Under the pieces are notes generated by a model, which made no database searches, was not told the origin of the DNA, and was given only the letters and a program-made list of their open reading frames with translations. The position numbers were made by a program, and so were the translations under genes. From DASVTU01 sp036387415 (GTDB taxonomy: Bacteria > Acidobacteriota > Blastocatellia > Pyrinomonadales > Pyrinomonadaceae), in contig DASVTU010000011.1 in NCBI GenBank assembly GCA_036387415.1, positions 13,819 through 77,818 on the forward strand: a DNA stretch of 64,000 bases. Direction: 5' to 3'. Numbering within the stretch: the first letter of the stretch is position 1; the number at the start of each line of letters is the position of its first letter. Below, one piece after another: positions 7,955 to 17,401 of the stretch.

Positions 7955-8411
7955 TTGCCGTGTTCGCGGCAAGAGGTCAGCGCATTACGGGCAAACAACC
8001 GCCTTCGGCGTCTTAAAGCGTAGCGGGTCGGTCTACGCCGAGGCTGTGCTCGACCGTCAGGAGATACTTTTCGGGCTATTATTCGTGATTGCGTAAGTCT
8101 TGAGGCAGTTATAAACTCACCTCGGCTACCATGGGCTATAGATGTCAGCTCTTGAAGCATTATCGAGTCAGCCATTGCGACAGCAAGTTGGTGCCGGGCA
8201 CGCACCATTTCAACGGCATTGAGGGCTTCCGAAGCTATGGCTTTGGAGATCCAACGGAGTGACAGACTCACACCTTCTACTTGCATTTGGAAGGAGTGCG
8301 AGATCAAATTCAACTATTGAAACAAAGACTTGAGCCGTTTGCCGTATAAGCTGCTTGAAAGACACCCGCTCTAGGTAATGTTTGCTTCACTAGAGCCCGC
8401 TATACCAAGAT

Positions 8412-8417
8412 TATAAT
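8412..8417 (+). promoter_or_regulatory. -10-like TATAAT before the transglutaminase-like gene
   Basis: A perfect TATAAT within an AT-rich stretch about 30 bases before the probable GTG start. No clear -35 partner is visible at 17 bases. Confidence 0.3.
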
Positions 8418-8444
8418 ATATAGTTGCTGTCTCTTACAATAGTT

Positions 8445-9371
8445 GTGAACCGCTCGCTATCAAACAACGATGACGTGCATGATCTTGCGGCGCTGTGCGC
8501 GCGGCTGCGCCAGATTCCCAGAGACGTTGGTGACTACACTTTTAATGCGCAGGACGCGCTGACACAGTTCGGGCTCGGCGAGTACGAGCTCGAAGCCCTC
8601 CGCCATGCAGGGCTACATGGTCAGTCCGCGGACGGTGAATACACCTACGCGGAGTGTGACCTCCACTACGTCGGACTCCGGCACGGTGTGGCGAAGGACG
8701 CGCTGGCTGGGATCAAACTCTGGCGCACGTCCCTTGAGCGGCTGGTCGAGGCGGGAGAGGCACGCATTCACGTCTCGTACATCCCAAAGGTGTCAGACGA
8801 GATACAGCCGGTCAACGAATACGTCGTGCTGCCCGATGACCCCCGTCATCCCGTCAAGCTGCGTCACCTGACTCCCGCCGCCGAGTTCACCGTGACCCAG
8901 AGCGCGACTTGGCCAGTGCTACCCGATGACGCGGCGGCGGTCGTCGATGAGGTCGCAAGTGGCGAGTTTTGCCTGTTGCCTCCCCGTTTAGTCGGTGACA
9001 TCGCGCTGGCGCAGCGGATCGGCCTGACTGAGTGCTGGACGGGCTCGAAGTTCATCGTAGAGGAATGTCGGCGCATTGGTCGCAGGGCGCGGATCGTGCA
9101 CGGCTTGATGATCGCGCTGCCGTTCTCCAGCGCCCATACTTGGGCTGAGGTGGAGGTTGACGGCATCTGGACGCCCGTCGACCCGCTGATCATCGACCTG
9201 ATGCGGCGCTGGGGCGGGCTTGATCCTGCCGCTTGGCCTCACCACCGCTCACCCGGCGCGATACTGAGGCCATTGGTGTGGGATCCGTCGGCACCCGTCC
9301 CACTCGTCTGCCGCGCGGGTCGCAGCGTGCCGACAACGTTCCTTACGCGGATCGTCGCCGGGTCGAGCTAG
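8445..9371 (+). CDS. Transglutaminase-like protein, possible amide synthase
   Basis: About 308 residues. The C-terminal part has the papain/transglutaminase order Cys, His, Asp: LTECWTGSKF supplies the Cys (about residue 197 of this start), SSAHTWAEVEVDG the His, and WTPVDP the Asp. Bacterial relatives in PK/NRP clusters, such as AdmF of andrimid, join an acyl carrier thioester to an amine. The N-terminal 180 residues, with EYTYAECDLHYVGL and the Y-I-P-K-V region, I do not recognise. It reads plus between two minus operons. Start is uncertain: the frame is open from TTG 8424, but TATAAT at 8412 would place transcription near 8424, so GTG 8445 is preferred; neither has a good Shine-Dalgarno. 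A structural or peptidase role cannot be excluded. Confidence 0.7.
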   Translation: MNRSLSNNDDVHDLAALCARLRQIPRDVGDYTFNAQDALTQFGLGEYELEALRHAGLHGQSADGEYTYAECDLHYVGLRHGVAKDALAGIKLWRTSLERLVEAGEARIHVSYIPKVSDEIQPVNEYVVLPDDPRHPVKLRHLTPAAEFTVTQSATWPVLPDDAAAVVDEVASGEFCLLPPRLVGDIALAQRIGLTECWTGSKFIVEECRRIGRRARIVHGLMIALPFSSAHTWAEVEVDGIWTPVDPLIIDLMRRWGGLDPAAWPHHRSPGAILRPLVWDPSAPVPLVCRAGRSVPTTFLTRIVAGSS

Positions 9372-9415
9372 CCCGTAGCCGCGCTCGGAGCTGACGAGCC
9401 GTCATCCTTCGCTGC

Positions 9416-10657
9416 TTAGGCGTCCTCACGCCGTTCTTTCAGCGCGTCCGCAAGGCGGCGGATGGTCGGCCAGCGGAAGAGATCGGTGAGATCCAGCTCG
9501 TAGCCGCGAGCGAGCAGCGCGGTCTGGAGGCGGAGGAGCGCGAGCGACCCGAGACCGGCGTCAAAGAAGTTGTCATCAAGCTCGATCCTTAGGGACGGTG
9601 CCACCTCCGACATGGCCGCAGCCACGTCCTGCGTCACTGGCGAGACGTCGCCCGCCCCAGCCGCCGGGCATGCCGCCTCCTCCCGCCGTATAGCGAGCGG
9701 GGCGCGCCCCGCTTCGGGGCGGACGAGCGGCGGTGACGCGGTGGTTGATCCTTCCTCTCGCCCGCGCGTCGAGGCCGCCAGCGTGGAGTGCAACTCCGCG
9801 ACGACCTCCTCCGCGTTCGTGTGTACGAAGAAGTGGCCGCCTAGCCACCACTCGACGCGGAACTGACCGTCGGTCAACTTGCCCCAGCGCTCAATGTCTG
9901 GCGCGTGGAGAGTCCGGTCGTGCAGGCCGCCGAAGGCGGTGATCGGCACGTTGAGGCGCTCCGCCGACGTGACGGCGAACGTCTCCGACATCGTCAAGTC
10001 GGCGCGCAGCCGCGGCAGCGCGAGTTGCAAAGCATCCCGCCGTGCCAGCAACTCGCTGGGGATCCCCCCGTACTGCTCCAACCGTGTGAGCAACTCGTCG
10101 TCTTCAAGCAGATAGAGCGGGTCGGCAATCACCCGGTCGAGCGGCGGCACTTGCCCCGCGACGATCAGGTGCTCCGGCGCACGCAAGCCCCGCTGGCGCA
10201 GTTCAAGGGCGAGCGCGTAGGCCAAGTCGGCTCCCACGCTGTGGCCGAAGAGCGCGAAGGGCCGGTCGAGATGCGCGCCGAGGATCGCGATGAGATCGCC
10301 GACGGCTGCGGCCATACGGCGATAGGGCGTCTCGTGGCGGCGACCTTCGCGGCCGGGCAGCTGAATCGCCCAGACCTCCACCTCCTCGCCGATCAGCGAC
10401 TGCCAGCCGTGGAAGCTGGATGCGGTGCCCCCCCCGTGTGGGAAGCAGAGCAGGCGCAGAGACGGGCGCGGCTGCGCCTCCAAGTACGGGACGAGCGTTT
10501 CTAGAGACCCCCCGGAAGTTCGCGGCTGGTGCGTGGGCAGGCTTGACCCTACAACCTCCGCATCCGTCGGCGCATCGGGCGAGGCCGAGCCGCCGTGGCT
10601 ACTCTCACGCGCCGGTGCCGACCAGCCGTCGGGATACCTCTTAGGCAAGGGACTCAA
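9416..10657 (-). CDS. Type II-like thioesterase fused to a C-terminal carrier domain
   Basis: 413 residues. After about 70 low-complexity residues comes an external-thioesterase domain: LRLLCFPHGGGTASSF, nucleophile elbow FALFGHSVGAD (Ser near 143), and a late GGHFFVHTNAEEV with the catalytic His. A Pro/Ala-rich linker (about 300-345) then leads to a carrier domain with DDNFFDAGLGSLALLRLQ, whose Ser (near 370) should carry phosphopantetheine. Carriers normally precede thioesterases; here the order is reversed. It starts inside the end of the PKS gene (17-base overlap), so PKS and this protein are co-translated. The thioesterase could edit or release the PKS chain while the carrier receives it for the split NRPS. 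Confidence 0.88.
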   Translation of the reverse strand: MSPLPKRYPDGWSAPARESSHGGSASPDAPTDAEVVGSSLPTHQPRTSGGSLETLVPYLEAQPRPSLRLLCFPHGGGTASSFHGWQSLIGEEVEVWAIQLPGREGRRHETPYRRMAAAVGDLIAILGAHLDRPFALFGHSVGADLAYALALELRQRGLRAPEHLIVAGQVPPLDRVIADPLYLLEDDELLTRLEQYGGIPSELLARRDALQLALPRLRADLTMSETFAVTSAERLNVPITAFGGLHDRTLHAPDIERWGKLTDGQFRVEWWLGGHFFVHTNAEEVVAELHSTLAASTRGREEGSTTASPPLVRPEAGRAPLAIRREEAACPAAGAGDVSPVTQDVAAAMSEVAPSLRIELDDNFFDAGLGSLALLRLQTALLARGYELDLTDLFRWPTIRRLADALKERREDA

Positions 10658-13600
10658 CCTCCTTGACCGGTTTGGCTACCAGCTTGCCACGGTTACGCAT
10701 CTCGCCCTCAAGCATCTCTGCCAGCTGGCGAACCGTCAACGCCTCGAACAAGCGGTCGAGCGGAAGATCAACACCCAGGTTCTCCCGCACGCGGGCGGCC
10801 ACCTGCACGGCGACCAGCGAGTTGCCGCCCTGCTCGAAGAAGTCGTCGTCCAAGTCGAGGTTGTTGCCCAGCGCATCACGCATGAACTTGAGGAGAACCT
10901 CCGCCACCGTGCCTTCGGGCTGCGGGGCTGCCGCCGACCCGCCGCGCTGGGGCTCCGTCGCGGTGCCGTTTCCGTCCGGTGCCCGCCTCGCTGGCGCCGC
11001 GCTCACGACGCGGTCGCTGGTCAGCGCCGAAGCCCGCGCGAGCGTCTGCGCGAGGTCCTCGTTTACGGCGATCACTTGGGGCCCGAGGCGGCCGTCGAGA
11101 ATCTGCCGCAGGGCGGTGAGGCCCGCCGCATTCGTCAGCCGCGTGTCCTTCCGCTCGGGCAGTCCCAGTATCGTTCGGATGGTCGCGCCCGCAGGCTGAT
11201 CCGCTGCCCCGTTACCGGAATGTGACTCCCCGTTTGCACCGCCTGACAAAAGCTCGCGCTTCTTCTCCCGGTCGAACACCCGGACGGCGAAGTCGTCGAT
11301 CTCGACCACCACGTCGCCGTCGTCGGCCACCAGCGCGATGTCGAACGATGGGAGCTGGCTGGTCGGCTCGCTCTTGTGGCGGATTACAGTGGTGAGCCGC
11401 TCAGGCAGCGCGCGGCGGACGAGCACGCGCCCGTAGGAGAACGGCAGGAAGCCTTTGCCGGGGCCTGTCGCCTCCGGCAGTTCAAGCACGATTGCCGTGG
11501 CGCAGTCGAGCAGCGAGGGGTGCAGCACGTACCGCTTCGTCTCCTCGCGGTAGGGTGCCGGTAGTTCGAGCCGTGCCATCGTCATAGTCCCGCCATCGGC
11601 GCGGCGTTCGACGACGCTCTGCCAGTGTTCGCCCAGCGTCACGACCCCCGACGACCTCACACTCTCTGCCCCGGTGCCCTGGGACGGCAGCCCTGACCAC
11701 AGGTGAGCCGTGTCTAAGCTTCGCGGCTCGGCCGATGTGCGGCGGATTCGCCCGCGCACGTACTCCCTCCACTGGCGTCCGTTATGCCCGCGCGGCGCGG
11801 CGACGGCTGAGAAGCTATGCTCTGGCCCTTCGCCGAAGAAGACGGTACGAATCTCCGTCGGACCCGTGATTGCCAGCGGAGCCATGAACTGCACGCTGCG
11901 CAGCTCGATCAGCGCGCCGTCGCGCACATCTGATATCTCCGCGTATGCCGCGCGGGCCAGTTCGAGGAACGTCGTTCCCGGCACCACCTGCGTCCCGTTG
12001 AACTGGTGCTCCTTGATCACCCAGTGGGAGTCTGGCTCCACCAGCGTCGTGAACTGCGTCGTCAGGCCGTCGTCGTCCTTGAGGTGACCGCGATAGATGG
12101 GCAAGGGGTGCTCGACTTCCTCGAAGTGGAGGCCTACCTGCATAGCGCGGAACTCCGGCGTCGCCAGGCGGTAGGTGTTCACCGCCATGCCGGACTCGCT
12201 CCAGCCGCCCCAAGTAATCGACACCATGTGCGCCCGCCCGCCGACATGCGCGTGGGCATAGGCATCGAGCACCGCGTTCGCGCCGCCGTAGTCCGACAGG
12301 CCGAACTCGGTAGCCACCGAGGCGATTGAGGAGAACAGCACTACGAAGTCCACCCGATCGGCGAGCAGTTCGTCGATGACGCGCAAACCGCCGAGCTTCG
12401 GCTTCAAGACCGCCTCGGCGCTAGCCCGCGATTTGACTGCCATCATGCCGCCGCCGGGCAGGCCGGCGGCGTGGAAGACTCCATTGATGCGGCCGAACCG
12501 GGCTTCAGCGAGCTCCAGGGCGCGCTGCATCGACGTGCTGTCCGCCACATCTGCCTGAGCAACGATCACAGAGCCCCCTAGCTCTTCGATACGTCGCAGG
12601 ACTTCGATCTTGCGCACCACCTCTGGGTCGCCCTGCGAGTCGGCGAGCGTCGCCTCCCAAGCGTCACGGTCAGGGAACGGCGAGCGCGAGGTGAGGACGA
12701 CCTTAGCGCGGACGAGGCGCGCGAGGTCCTCGGCGACGACGAGTCCGATACCGCCGAGACCGCCGGTGATCAGGTAGACGCCCCGTTCGCGCAGCAGCCT
12801 CGGCGCGGCGGCGACTGGCACCACGGGCGTCTCATGATAGGACCAAGTCCAAGCTTTGCGACCACGGACGGCCACCTTCGGCATCACCGAGACGTCGAGC
12901 AGTTCCGTCAGCAGCGGCTGCACCTCGTCGCCAGTGGTCGCCACAGCCGACGGGTGGGCGCGCAGGTCTATATGGCGGGAGGTGGTGGGGGACAGCTCCT
13001 GCGGCAGCAGATTGACGATGCCTTCGACCGAGGCGCGAGCCGGCTTGAGAAACTCGTCGCCAACAGCCCCGAACACCCCGCGGCTGACCAAATCGACATG
13101 TAACGGGCGGCTGTTCGCATGCCGGGTGAGCGCCTTCGCCAATGCGAGTAGGCTGTAGAAGCCAAACTCCTGCTCCCGCTCGGCGTCGTCGAGCAACGAC
13201 GGCTCGGCGGCGCGGTTGTCGGCCAGCCACAGGTGCACGATTCGGTCTGGAAGCGCATCGGCGGCACGCAGAGCTCCGAAGAGCGCATCGTAATCGGCCT
13301 CTGCCGCGGGCGCGACGACATAACGGCCCGGCGCAATATGCTCGTACTGCGAGCCCGCGGAGACGGTCGTCACGATATCTCCCCGGTGGCGCAGGCTAGC
13401 CACTAGCTCGTCGTCGAGCGAATCCCTGCCCACGAAGACGAGCCAACGGATCCCTGTGGGGAGCTGCTGGGGCACTTGGCTCCGAGTACGCTCAACCCAC
13501 ATCGGCAAGAATAGGCGGACGCCGTGCTCCGGCTCCGGTTCCGGTTTCCGGGCCTCGTTGCTGCTGCCCACCTTGGCGGCGGTCGCCCCCATGGCCGTCG

Positions 13601-16361
13601 CACCTAAGTGGGCGTCGTCTGTGACGACCAGTCCCGGCTCGGCGACGTGGGGTGGGGCGGGGCGCTGGGCTAACCCGTCCAACCAATAGCGCTCGCGCTC
13701 GAAGGGGTAGGTAGGAAGTTCGGCGCGCACACGGCTCTCGTCCCCGAAATACACGTGCCAGTCTATCCCGACCCCGTGAGTCCACATGGTGGCCAGTGCT
13801 GCCGCCAGCGTCTCGCCATCGGCCTCCAGTCGGCGGGGATGGCGCATCGACGGCAGCGCGACTGCATCGGCGGCGCTCAGATGCCGACGCGCGAGCGTGG
13901 TCAGCGCGTGACCGGGACCGACTTCGAGGAAGACGGTGCAGCCGTCCTCTATCAGGCGTGTCAGGGAGCGCGAGAACTGTACCGGCTGGCGGAGGTGTGC
14001 GCCCCAGTATGCGGGGTCGCACGCCTGCTCGTCGGTGAGATATTCCCCCGTGACGTTGGAGACGATTGGGAAGGACGGTCGCCGCCGTGTGACCTCGCTG
14101 ACCAGCCTGGTGAACGGCTCAACGGCGCCCATCATCGAGGCGGAGTGGAACGCATGTGAGGTGTGCAGCGGCTGCGCGACGATGCCATCGGCGGCGAGGC
14201 GTTCGCGCAGCGCGTCGATCTCTTCGTCCGTGCCCGCCACGACCGTCAGGTCGGCCGCGTTGATGGCGGCAACGGCAACCGAGTCTGGAAGCTTGAGCAT
14301 GTCCGCCGCGACGGGGACGGTCAGCATCTTGCCCGCTGCCATCGACTGCATCAGCGAGCCGCGACCCGCGACGAGCCGTAGCGCGTCGCCGGGCTCGAAC
14401 ACGCCAGCGACCGTGGCCGCCACCAACTCGCCCACACTGTGCCCAATCGCCGCGACCGGCTGAACCCCCCAGTGCATCCACTGGCGCGCCAGCGCGTATT
14501 CGATCACGAACAGTGTGGGTTGCGCGAACTGCGTCTCATCGACGCGGTCAGCCACCGCCGCGTCGCCTCGGATGACCGCACGAACGTCGAGGTCGGCAAG
14601 GGTCAGAAGCTCCTCGGCCAGCGCGTCCACCGTCTCGGTGAACACCTTTTCGGTGCCGTAGAGTCCCGCCGCCGCGCCGAGGTGCTGCGATCCCTGACCC
14701 GAGAAGAGGAACGCTACCTTCGGCCCCTTGCCCGTCGTGCGATGGGCTGGCAGCAGGCGACCGTCGCGCCGCGCCCCCCCACCGCGGAGCACCGACGCCG
14801 CATCGGCTCCCGAGGCCACGACAGCCGCTTGGCGGTGGCGCAGGTGTGGCCGGCCTGTAGCCAGAGTATAGGCAGCGTCGGCGAGTTGTCGCTCGTCGTT
14901 GGGGACGGTGCTCGCGAAGTGGGCCGCGAGGTTGTCTCGCTGCGCTGTGAGTACCGTCTCCGTCTTCGCCGAGAACAAGAGCGGCTGCCATGCGCGCGAC
15001 GGGCTGCTCTCGGGTACCGGCGGCGGCTCGCGGAGGATGATGTGAGCGTTCGTCCCGCCTATGCCGAACGAGCTGACGCCCGCGCGGCGCGCCCCTGATC
15101 GCGGCCACTCCTGCAAGGTGGTCGCGACCTCGAAAGGCGTCGCCTCAAAGCCGATTCTGGGGTTCGGCTCGTCGTAGTTGATGCTCGGGGGAATCTGTCC
15201 ATGGCGGAGCGCCAGCGCAGTCTTGATCAATCCGGCGACGCCGGCTGCCGGGCCGAGGTGTCCAATGTTGCCCTTCACTGACCCGATCAGGACGCGCTTG
15301 TCCCCTCGATACCCGCGCGCGCGAAATGCGTCGCTGAGAGCTGTGATCTCAATCGGATCGCCGACCAGCGTTCCCGTGCCGTGGGCTTCGACGTAGTCCA
15401 CGTCAGCGGCCGTGATCTGCGCGTCGTCGAACGCTCCCTGAACCACCGCGCGCTGACCGCTGATGCTGGGAGCGGTGAAGCCGACGCGGTCGCTCGCGTC
15501 GTTGTTGATCGCCGAGCCCTCGATGACGGCGTAGATTCGGTCGCCGTCGCGTAGCGCGTCCTCCAGCCGCCGGAGCACGACCACACCGCAGCCGGTACCG
15601 AATATCGTCCCGTCGGCGCGGGAGTCGAAGGGTCTGAGGTGACCGCCCTTCGAGTAGATGTTGCCCTCGCTGTAGTAGTACCCGGACACTGCCGGTAGCT
15701 CGACCGCGACGCCGCCTGCGACTGCGGTGTCAACCTCTCCGTTCTGCAAGGCGCGGACGGCAAGATGTACGGCCACAAGCGACGAGGAGCAGGCGGTCAG
15801 TACGTTCAAGCTCGGCCCCTGCAAGCCGAGCTTGTAGGAGACAATCGTCGAGATGTAGTCGGCCAGGTTGGCGATGCCGACCGGCATATGCCCGAGCACC
15901 CGCATACGATCCGGGTGGAACGCGACGTTAAGCTCCTTATAACTGTTAGGACCACTTCCGGCATAGACGCCGACGCGTCCCCCGGAAAACGGATTCCGCC
16001 CGGCGTCCTCAAGGGCCGTGTATGCGGCCTCAAGGAACAGACGGTGCTGCGGGTCGCGAACCTCGGCTTCGGCCGGCGGCATGTTGAAGAATGCCGCGTC
16101 GAATTTCTCAAGATCGTCAATGACGGGCTTCGCCTTGACGTAACGGGGGTTAGAAAGCTCCTCGTCGGGGACTCCGGCGGCGCGCAGTTCATCATCTGAG
16201 AAGTGACGCACGCTCTCGCGTGCCGAGATGAGGTTCGTCCAGAAGGCCGCGACATCGTTCGCCCCGGGCAAGCGGCACGCGAGGCCGACAATCGCTACGC
16301 CGCGCTCATTATATGACACTTCTCCTCCGAGTGATGACCCGGAAACCATTTGTGTGGACAT
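10641..16361 (-). CDS. Type I polyketide synthase, KS-AT-KR-DH-ACP
   Basis: 1906 residues from ATG 16361, chosen because AAAGGAG lies 8 bases upstream (an in-frame ATG at 16397 has no such site). KS about residues 20-445: TACSSSL (Cys near 190), EAHGTGT, KGNIGHL. AT about 550-845: FLFSGQGSQ, GHSVGE (Ser near 640), and HAFH, the malonyl-type signature. KR structural part about 885-1180 and catalytic part about 1195-1395: TGGLGGIG, then Ser-Tyr-Asn in LFSSIAS and DYGGANA; no LDD motif, so not B-type. DH about 1418-1690: HQFNGTQVVPG with its His near 1450 and HPSLLDCA with its Asp near 1617. ACP about 1818-1890: GGNSL. All active residues look intact. KR before DH inverts the usual modular order. 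One round of malonyl extension with reduction and dehydration is expected. Confidence 0.95.
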   Translation of the reverse strand: MSTQMVSGSSLGGEVSYNERGVAIVGLACRLPGANDVAAFWTNLISARESVRHFSDDELRAAGVPDEELSNPRYVKAKPVIDDLEKFDAAFFNMPPAEAEVRDPQHRLFLEAAYTALEDAGRNPFSGGRVGVYAGSGPNSYKELNVAFHPDRMRVLGHMPVGIANLADYISTIVSYKLGLQGPSLNVLTACSSSLVAVHLAVRALQNGEVDTAVAGGVAVELPAVSGYYYSEGNIYSKGGHLRPFDSRADGTIFGTGCGVVVLRRLEDALRDGDRIYAVIEGSAINNDASDRVGFTAPSISGQRAVVQGAFDDAQITAADVDYVEAHGTGTLVGDPIEITALSDAFRARGYRGDKRVLIGSVKGNIGHLGPAAGVAGLIKTALALRHGQIPPSINYDEPNPRIGFEATPFEVATTLQEWPRSGARRAGVSSFGIGGTNAHIILREPPPVPESSPSRAWQPLLFSAKTETVLTAQRDNLAAHFASTVPNDERQLADAAYTLATGRPHLRHRQAAVVASGADAASVLRGGGARRDGRLLPAHRTTGKGPKVAFLFSGQGSQHLGAAAGLYGTEKVFTETVDALAEELLTLADLDVRAVIRGDAAVADRVDETQFAQPTLFVIEYALARQWMHWGVQPVAAIGHSVGELVAATVAGVFEPGDALRLVAGRGSLMQSMAAGKMLTVPVAADMLKLPDSVAVAAINAADLTVVAGTDEEIDALRERLAADGIVAQPLHTSHAFHSASMMGAVEPFTRLVSEVTRRRPSFPIVSNVTGEYLTDEQACDPAYWGAHLRQPVQFSRSLTRLIEDGCTVFLEVGPGHALTTLARRHLSAADAVALPSMRHPRRLEADGETLAAALATMWTHGVGIDWHVYFGDESRVRAELPTYPFERERYWLDGLAQRPAPPHVAEPGLVVTDDAHLGATAMGATAAKVGSSNEARKPEPEPEHGVRLFLPMWVERTRSQVPQQLPTGIRWLVFVGRDSLDDELVASLRHRGDIVTTVSAGSQYEHIAPGRYVVAPAAEADYDALFGALRAADALPDRIVHLWLADNRAAEPSLLDDAEREQEFGFYSLLALAKALTRHANSRPLHVDLVSRGVFGAVGDEFLKPARASVEGIVNLLPQELSPTTSRHIDLRAHPSAVATTGDEVQPLLTELLDVSVMPKVAVRGRKAWTWSYHETPVVPVAAAPRLLRERGVYLITGGLGGIGLVVAEDLARLVRAKVVLTSRSPFPDRDAWEATLADSQGDPEVVRKIEVLRRIEELGGSVIVAQADVADSTSMQRALELAEARFGRINGVFHAAGLPGGGMMAVKSRASAEAVLKPKLGGLRVIDELLADRVDFVVLFSSIASVATEFGLSDYGGANAVLDAYAHAHVGGRAHMVSITWGGWSESGMAVNTYRLATPEFRAMQVGLHFEEVEHPLPIYRGHLKDDDGLTTQFTTLVEPDSHWVIKEHQFNGTQVVPGTTFLELARAAYAEISDVRDGALIELRSVQFMAPLAITGPTEIRTVFFGEGPEHSFSAVAAPRGHNGRQWREYVRGRIRRTSAEPRSLDTAHLWSGLPSQGTGAESVRSSGVVTLGEHWQSVVERRADGGTMTMARLELPAPYREETKRYVLHPSLLDCATAIVLELPEATGPGKGFLPFSYGRVLVRRALPERLTTVIRHKSEPTSQLPSFDIALVADDGDVVVEIDDFAVRVFDREKKRELLSGGANGESHSGNGAADQPAGATIRTILGLPERKDTRLTNAAGLTALRQILDGRLGPQVIAVNEDLAQTLARASALTSDRVVSAAPARRAPDGNGTATEPQRGGSAAAPQPEGTVAEVLLKFMRDALGNNLDLDDDFFEQGGNSLVAVQVAARVRENLGVDLPLDRLFEALTVRQLAEMLEGEMRNRGKLVAKPVKEVESLA

Positions 16362-16719
16362 GGTTGTAACTCCTTTGCCGCAGGCCGCAGAAATCACTGT
16401 ATCTGTTGCGTGACACCCACTCTGCGAGCTGCCGTTGCTCTTCTGCTACGCCATAGAACAAACTGTCGTGGCTAAATTTTGGCTGATGGTGGCGGAGGCC
16501 GAACCCTAACGGGCCACAGTGCTCAATCAAACATGGGCACCAATCTGCTGCTCCACGTCTTTCGCGTCCCTCAAGTCCACGAAGCGTTCTAAACACGCGG
16601 CAAGCGCGCTGATAAATCTCGCGAGAGGACTCGTATGGGACGGCCTGTGGATCAACAAGTCGGTTGTTATTGAAACTTTGATTGGGTGTCCAACGCGACG
16701 GTTCGTTGTCGCCACGCTG

Positions 16720-17051
16720 GAAGAAGTCGTCGTCCAAGTTGAGGTTGTTGCCCAGCGCATCACGCATGCACTTGAGGAGAACCTCCGCCACATGTCGAAC
16801 GATGGCAGTTGGCTGGTCATCTCGGTCTTATGGGGATCACAGTGGTGAGCCGCTCCGGCGGCGCGCAGTTCATCATCTGAGAAGTGACGCACGCTCTCGC
16901 GTGCCGAGATGAGGTTCATCCAGAAGGCCGCGACATCGTTCGCCCCGGGCAAGCGGCACGCGAGGCCGACAATCGCTACGCCGCGCTCATTATATGACAC
17001 TTCTCCTCCGAGTGACCACTCAGAGAACAGCTTTGAGCATATGTTTTAGGA
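16720..17051 (-). pseudogene. Gutted relic of a second PKS gene
   Basis: Three short blocks copy the neighbouring PKS gene in its own order with huge internal deletions. Bases 16856-17013 match the KS start (PKS bases near 16180-16336) with one visible mismatch in about 157; bases 16795-16855 match the DH-C end region (near 11343-11402) at roughly 87 percent; bases 16720-16794 match the ACP start (near 10837-10910) at about 93 percent. A stop follows the relic ATG at once (ATG TCC TAA). The first deletion joins at short similar sequences (CTCCGGCGGCGCGC versus CTCAGGCAGCGCGC). The first half of the 3' sequence (16400-16719) shows no similarity I can see. Confidence 0.85.
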
Positions 17052-17057
17052 CATGCT

Positions 17058-17213
17058 TCGGGAGTGTCTAAATCGTAGCGGCCAATCGCGCTGCATCGAG
17101 GTGCTCACGAGGGCACTAGAACCTGTTCGTGCGTTGTAGCAGCGCACGTCAACTCGGAAAGGCACGTACCCGCGCTATCCTGCCCTGCTGACGGCTACGA
17201 TTTAGACACTCGC
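17058..17213. mobile_element. Miniature inverted-repeat element (MITE), copy 1
   Basis: 156 bases with perfect 18-bp terminal inverted repeats, GAGTGTCTAAATCGTAGC at 17062-17079 and its complement at 17194-17211, and no coding capacity. The hexamer CATGCT stands on both sides (17052-17057 and 17214-17219) as a probable target duplication. The flanks rejoin to the PKS upstream region: GGACATG on the left and CGTAACTCTTTGCCGC on the right correspond to GGACATG and TGTAACTCCTTTGCCGC before the intact PKS gene. So it landed at the relic PKS start codon. A second, decayed copy lies inverted at 30011. Confidence 0.85.
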
Positions 17214-17245
17214 CATGCTCGTAACTCTTTGCCGCCCCCGGCGGA

Positions 17246-17255
17246 TAGTATACTA
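17246..17255 (+). promoter_or_regulatory. AT-rich palindrome TAGTATACTA, promoter candidate
   Basis: Ten-base perfect palindrome within an AT-rich patch in GC-rich surroundings, about 145 bases before the nitroreductase start. It contains a -10-like TATACT. It may serve the nitroreductase-trpS pair. Weak evidence. Confidence 0.25.
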
Positions 17256-17401
17256 TATTACAGGATACACAAGTCCGAAGCCATCGGGGTAGACGGTCGT
17301 CGCGGATGCCGACGATTTAGAAGTCTGCTTCTGCCTCGTCTCTCACCCGGAAACGTCATGACCACATCAGCCAGCCCTATGGAAAGGGATTTACTGAGCG
17401 C

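Larger units (their letters stand above)
7763..8423 (+). other. Divergent intergenic region, 660 bp
   Basis: This stretch separates the divergent AOS operon and the transglutaminase-like gene and should hold both promoters. It contains an inverted repeat at 7933-7954 and a -10-like TATAAT at 8412-8417. Short ORFs on either strand show no recognisable product. Nothing else seen. Confidence 0.6.

Noticed and set aside
7769..7972. 67-codon minus ORF upstream of the AOS gene
   Set aside because: No ribosome site, no family, and it spans the inverted repeat; more likely promoter region.
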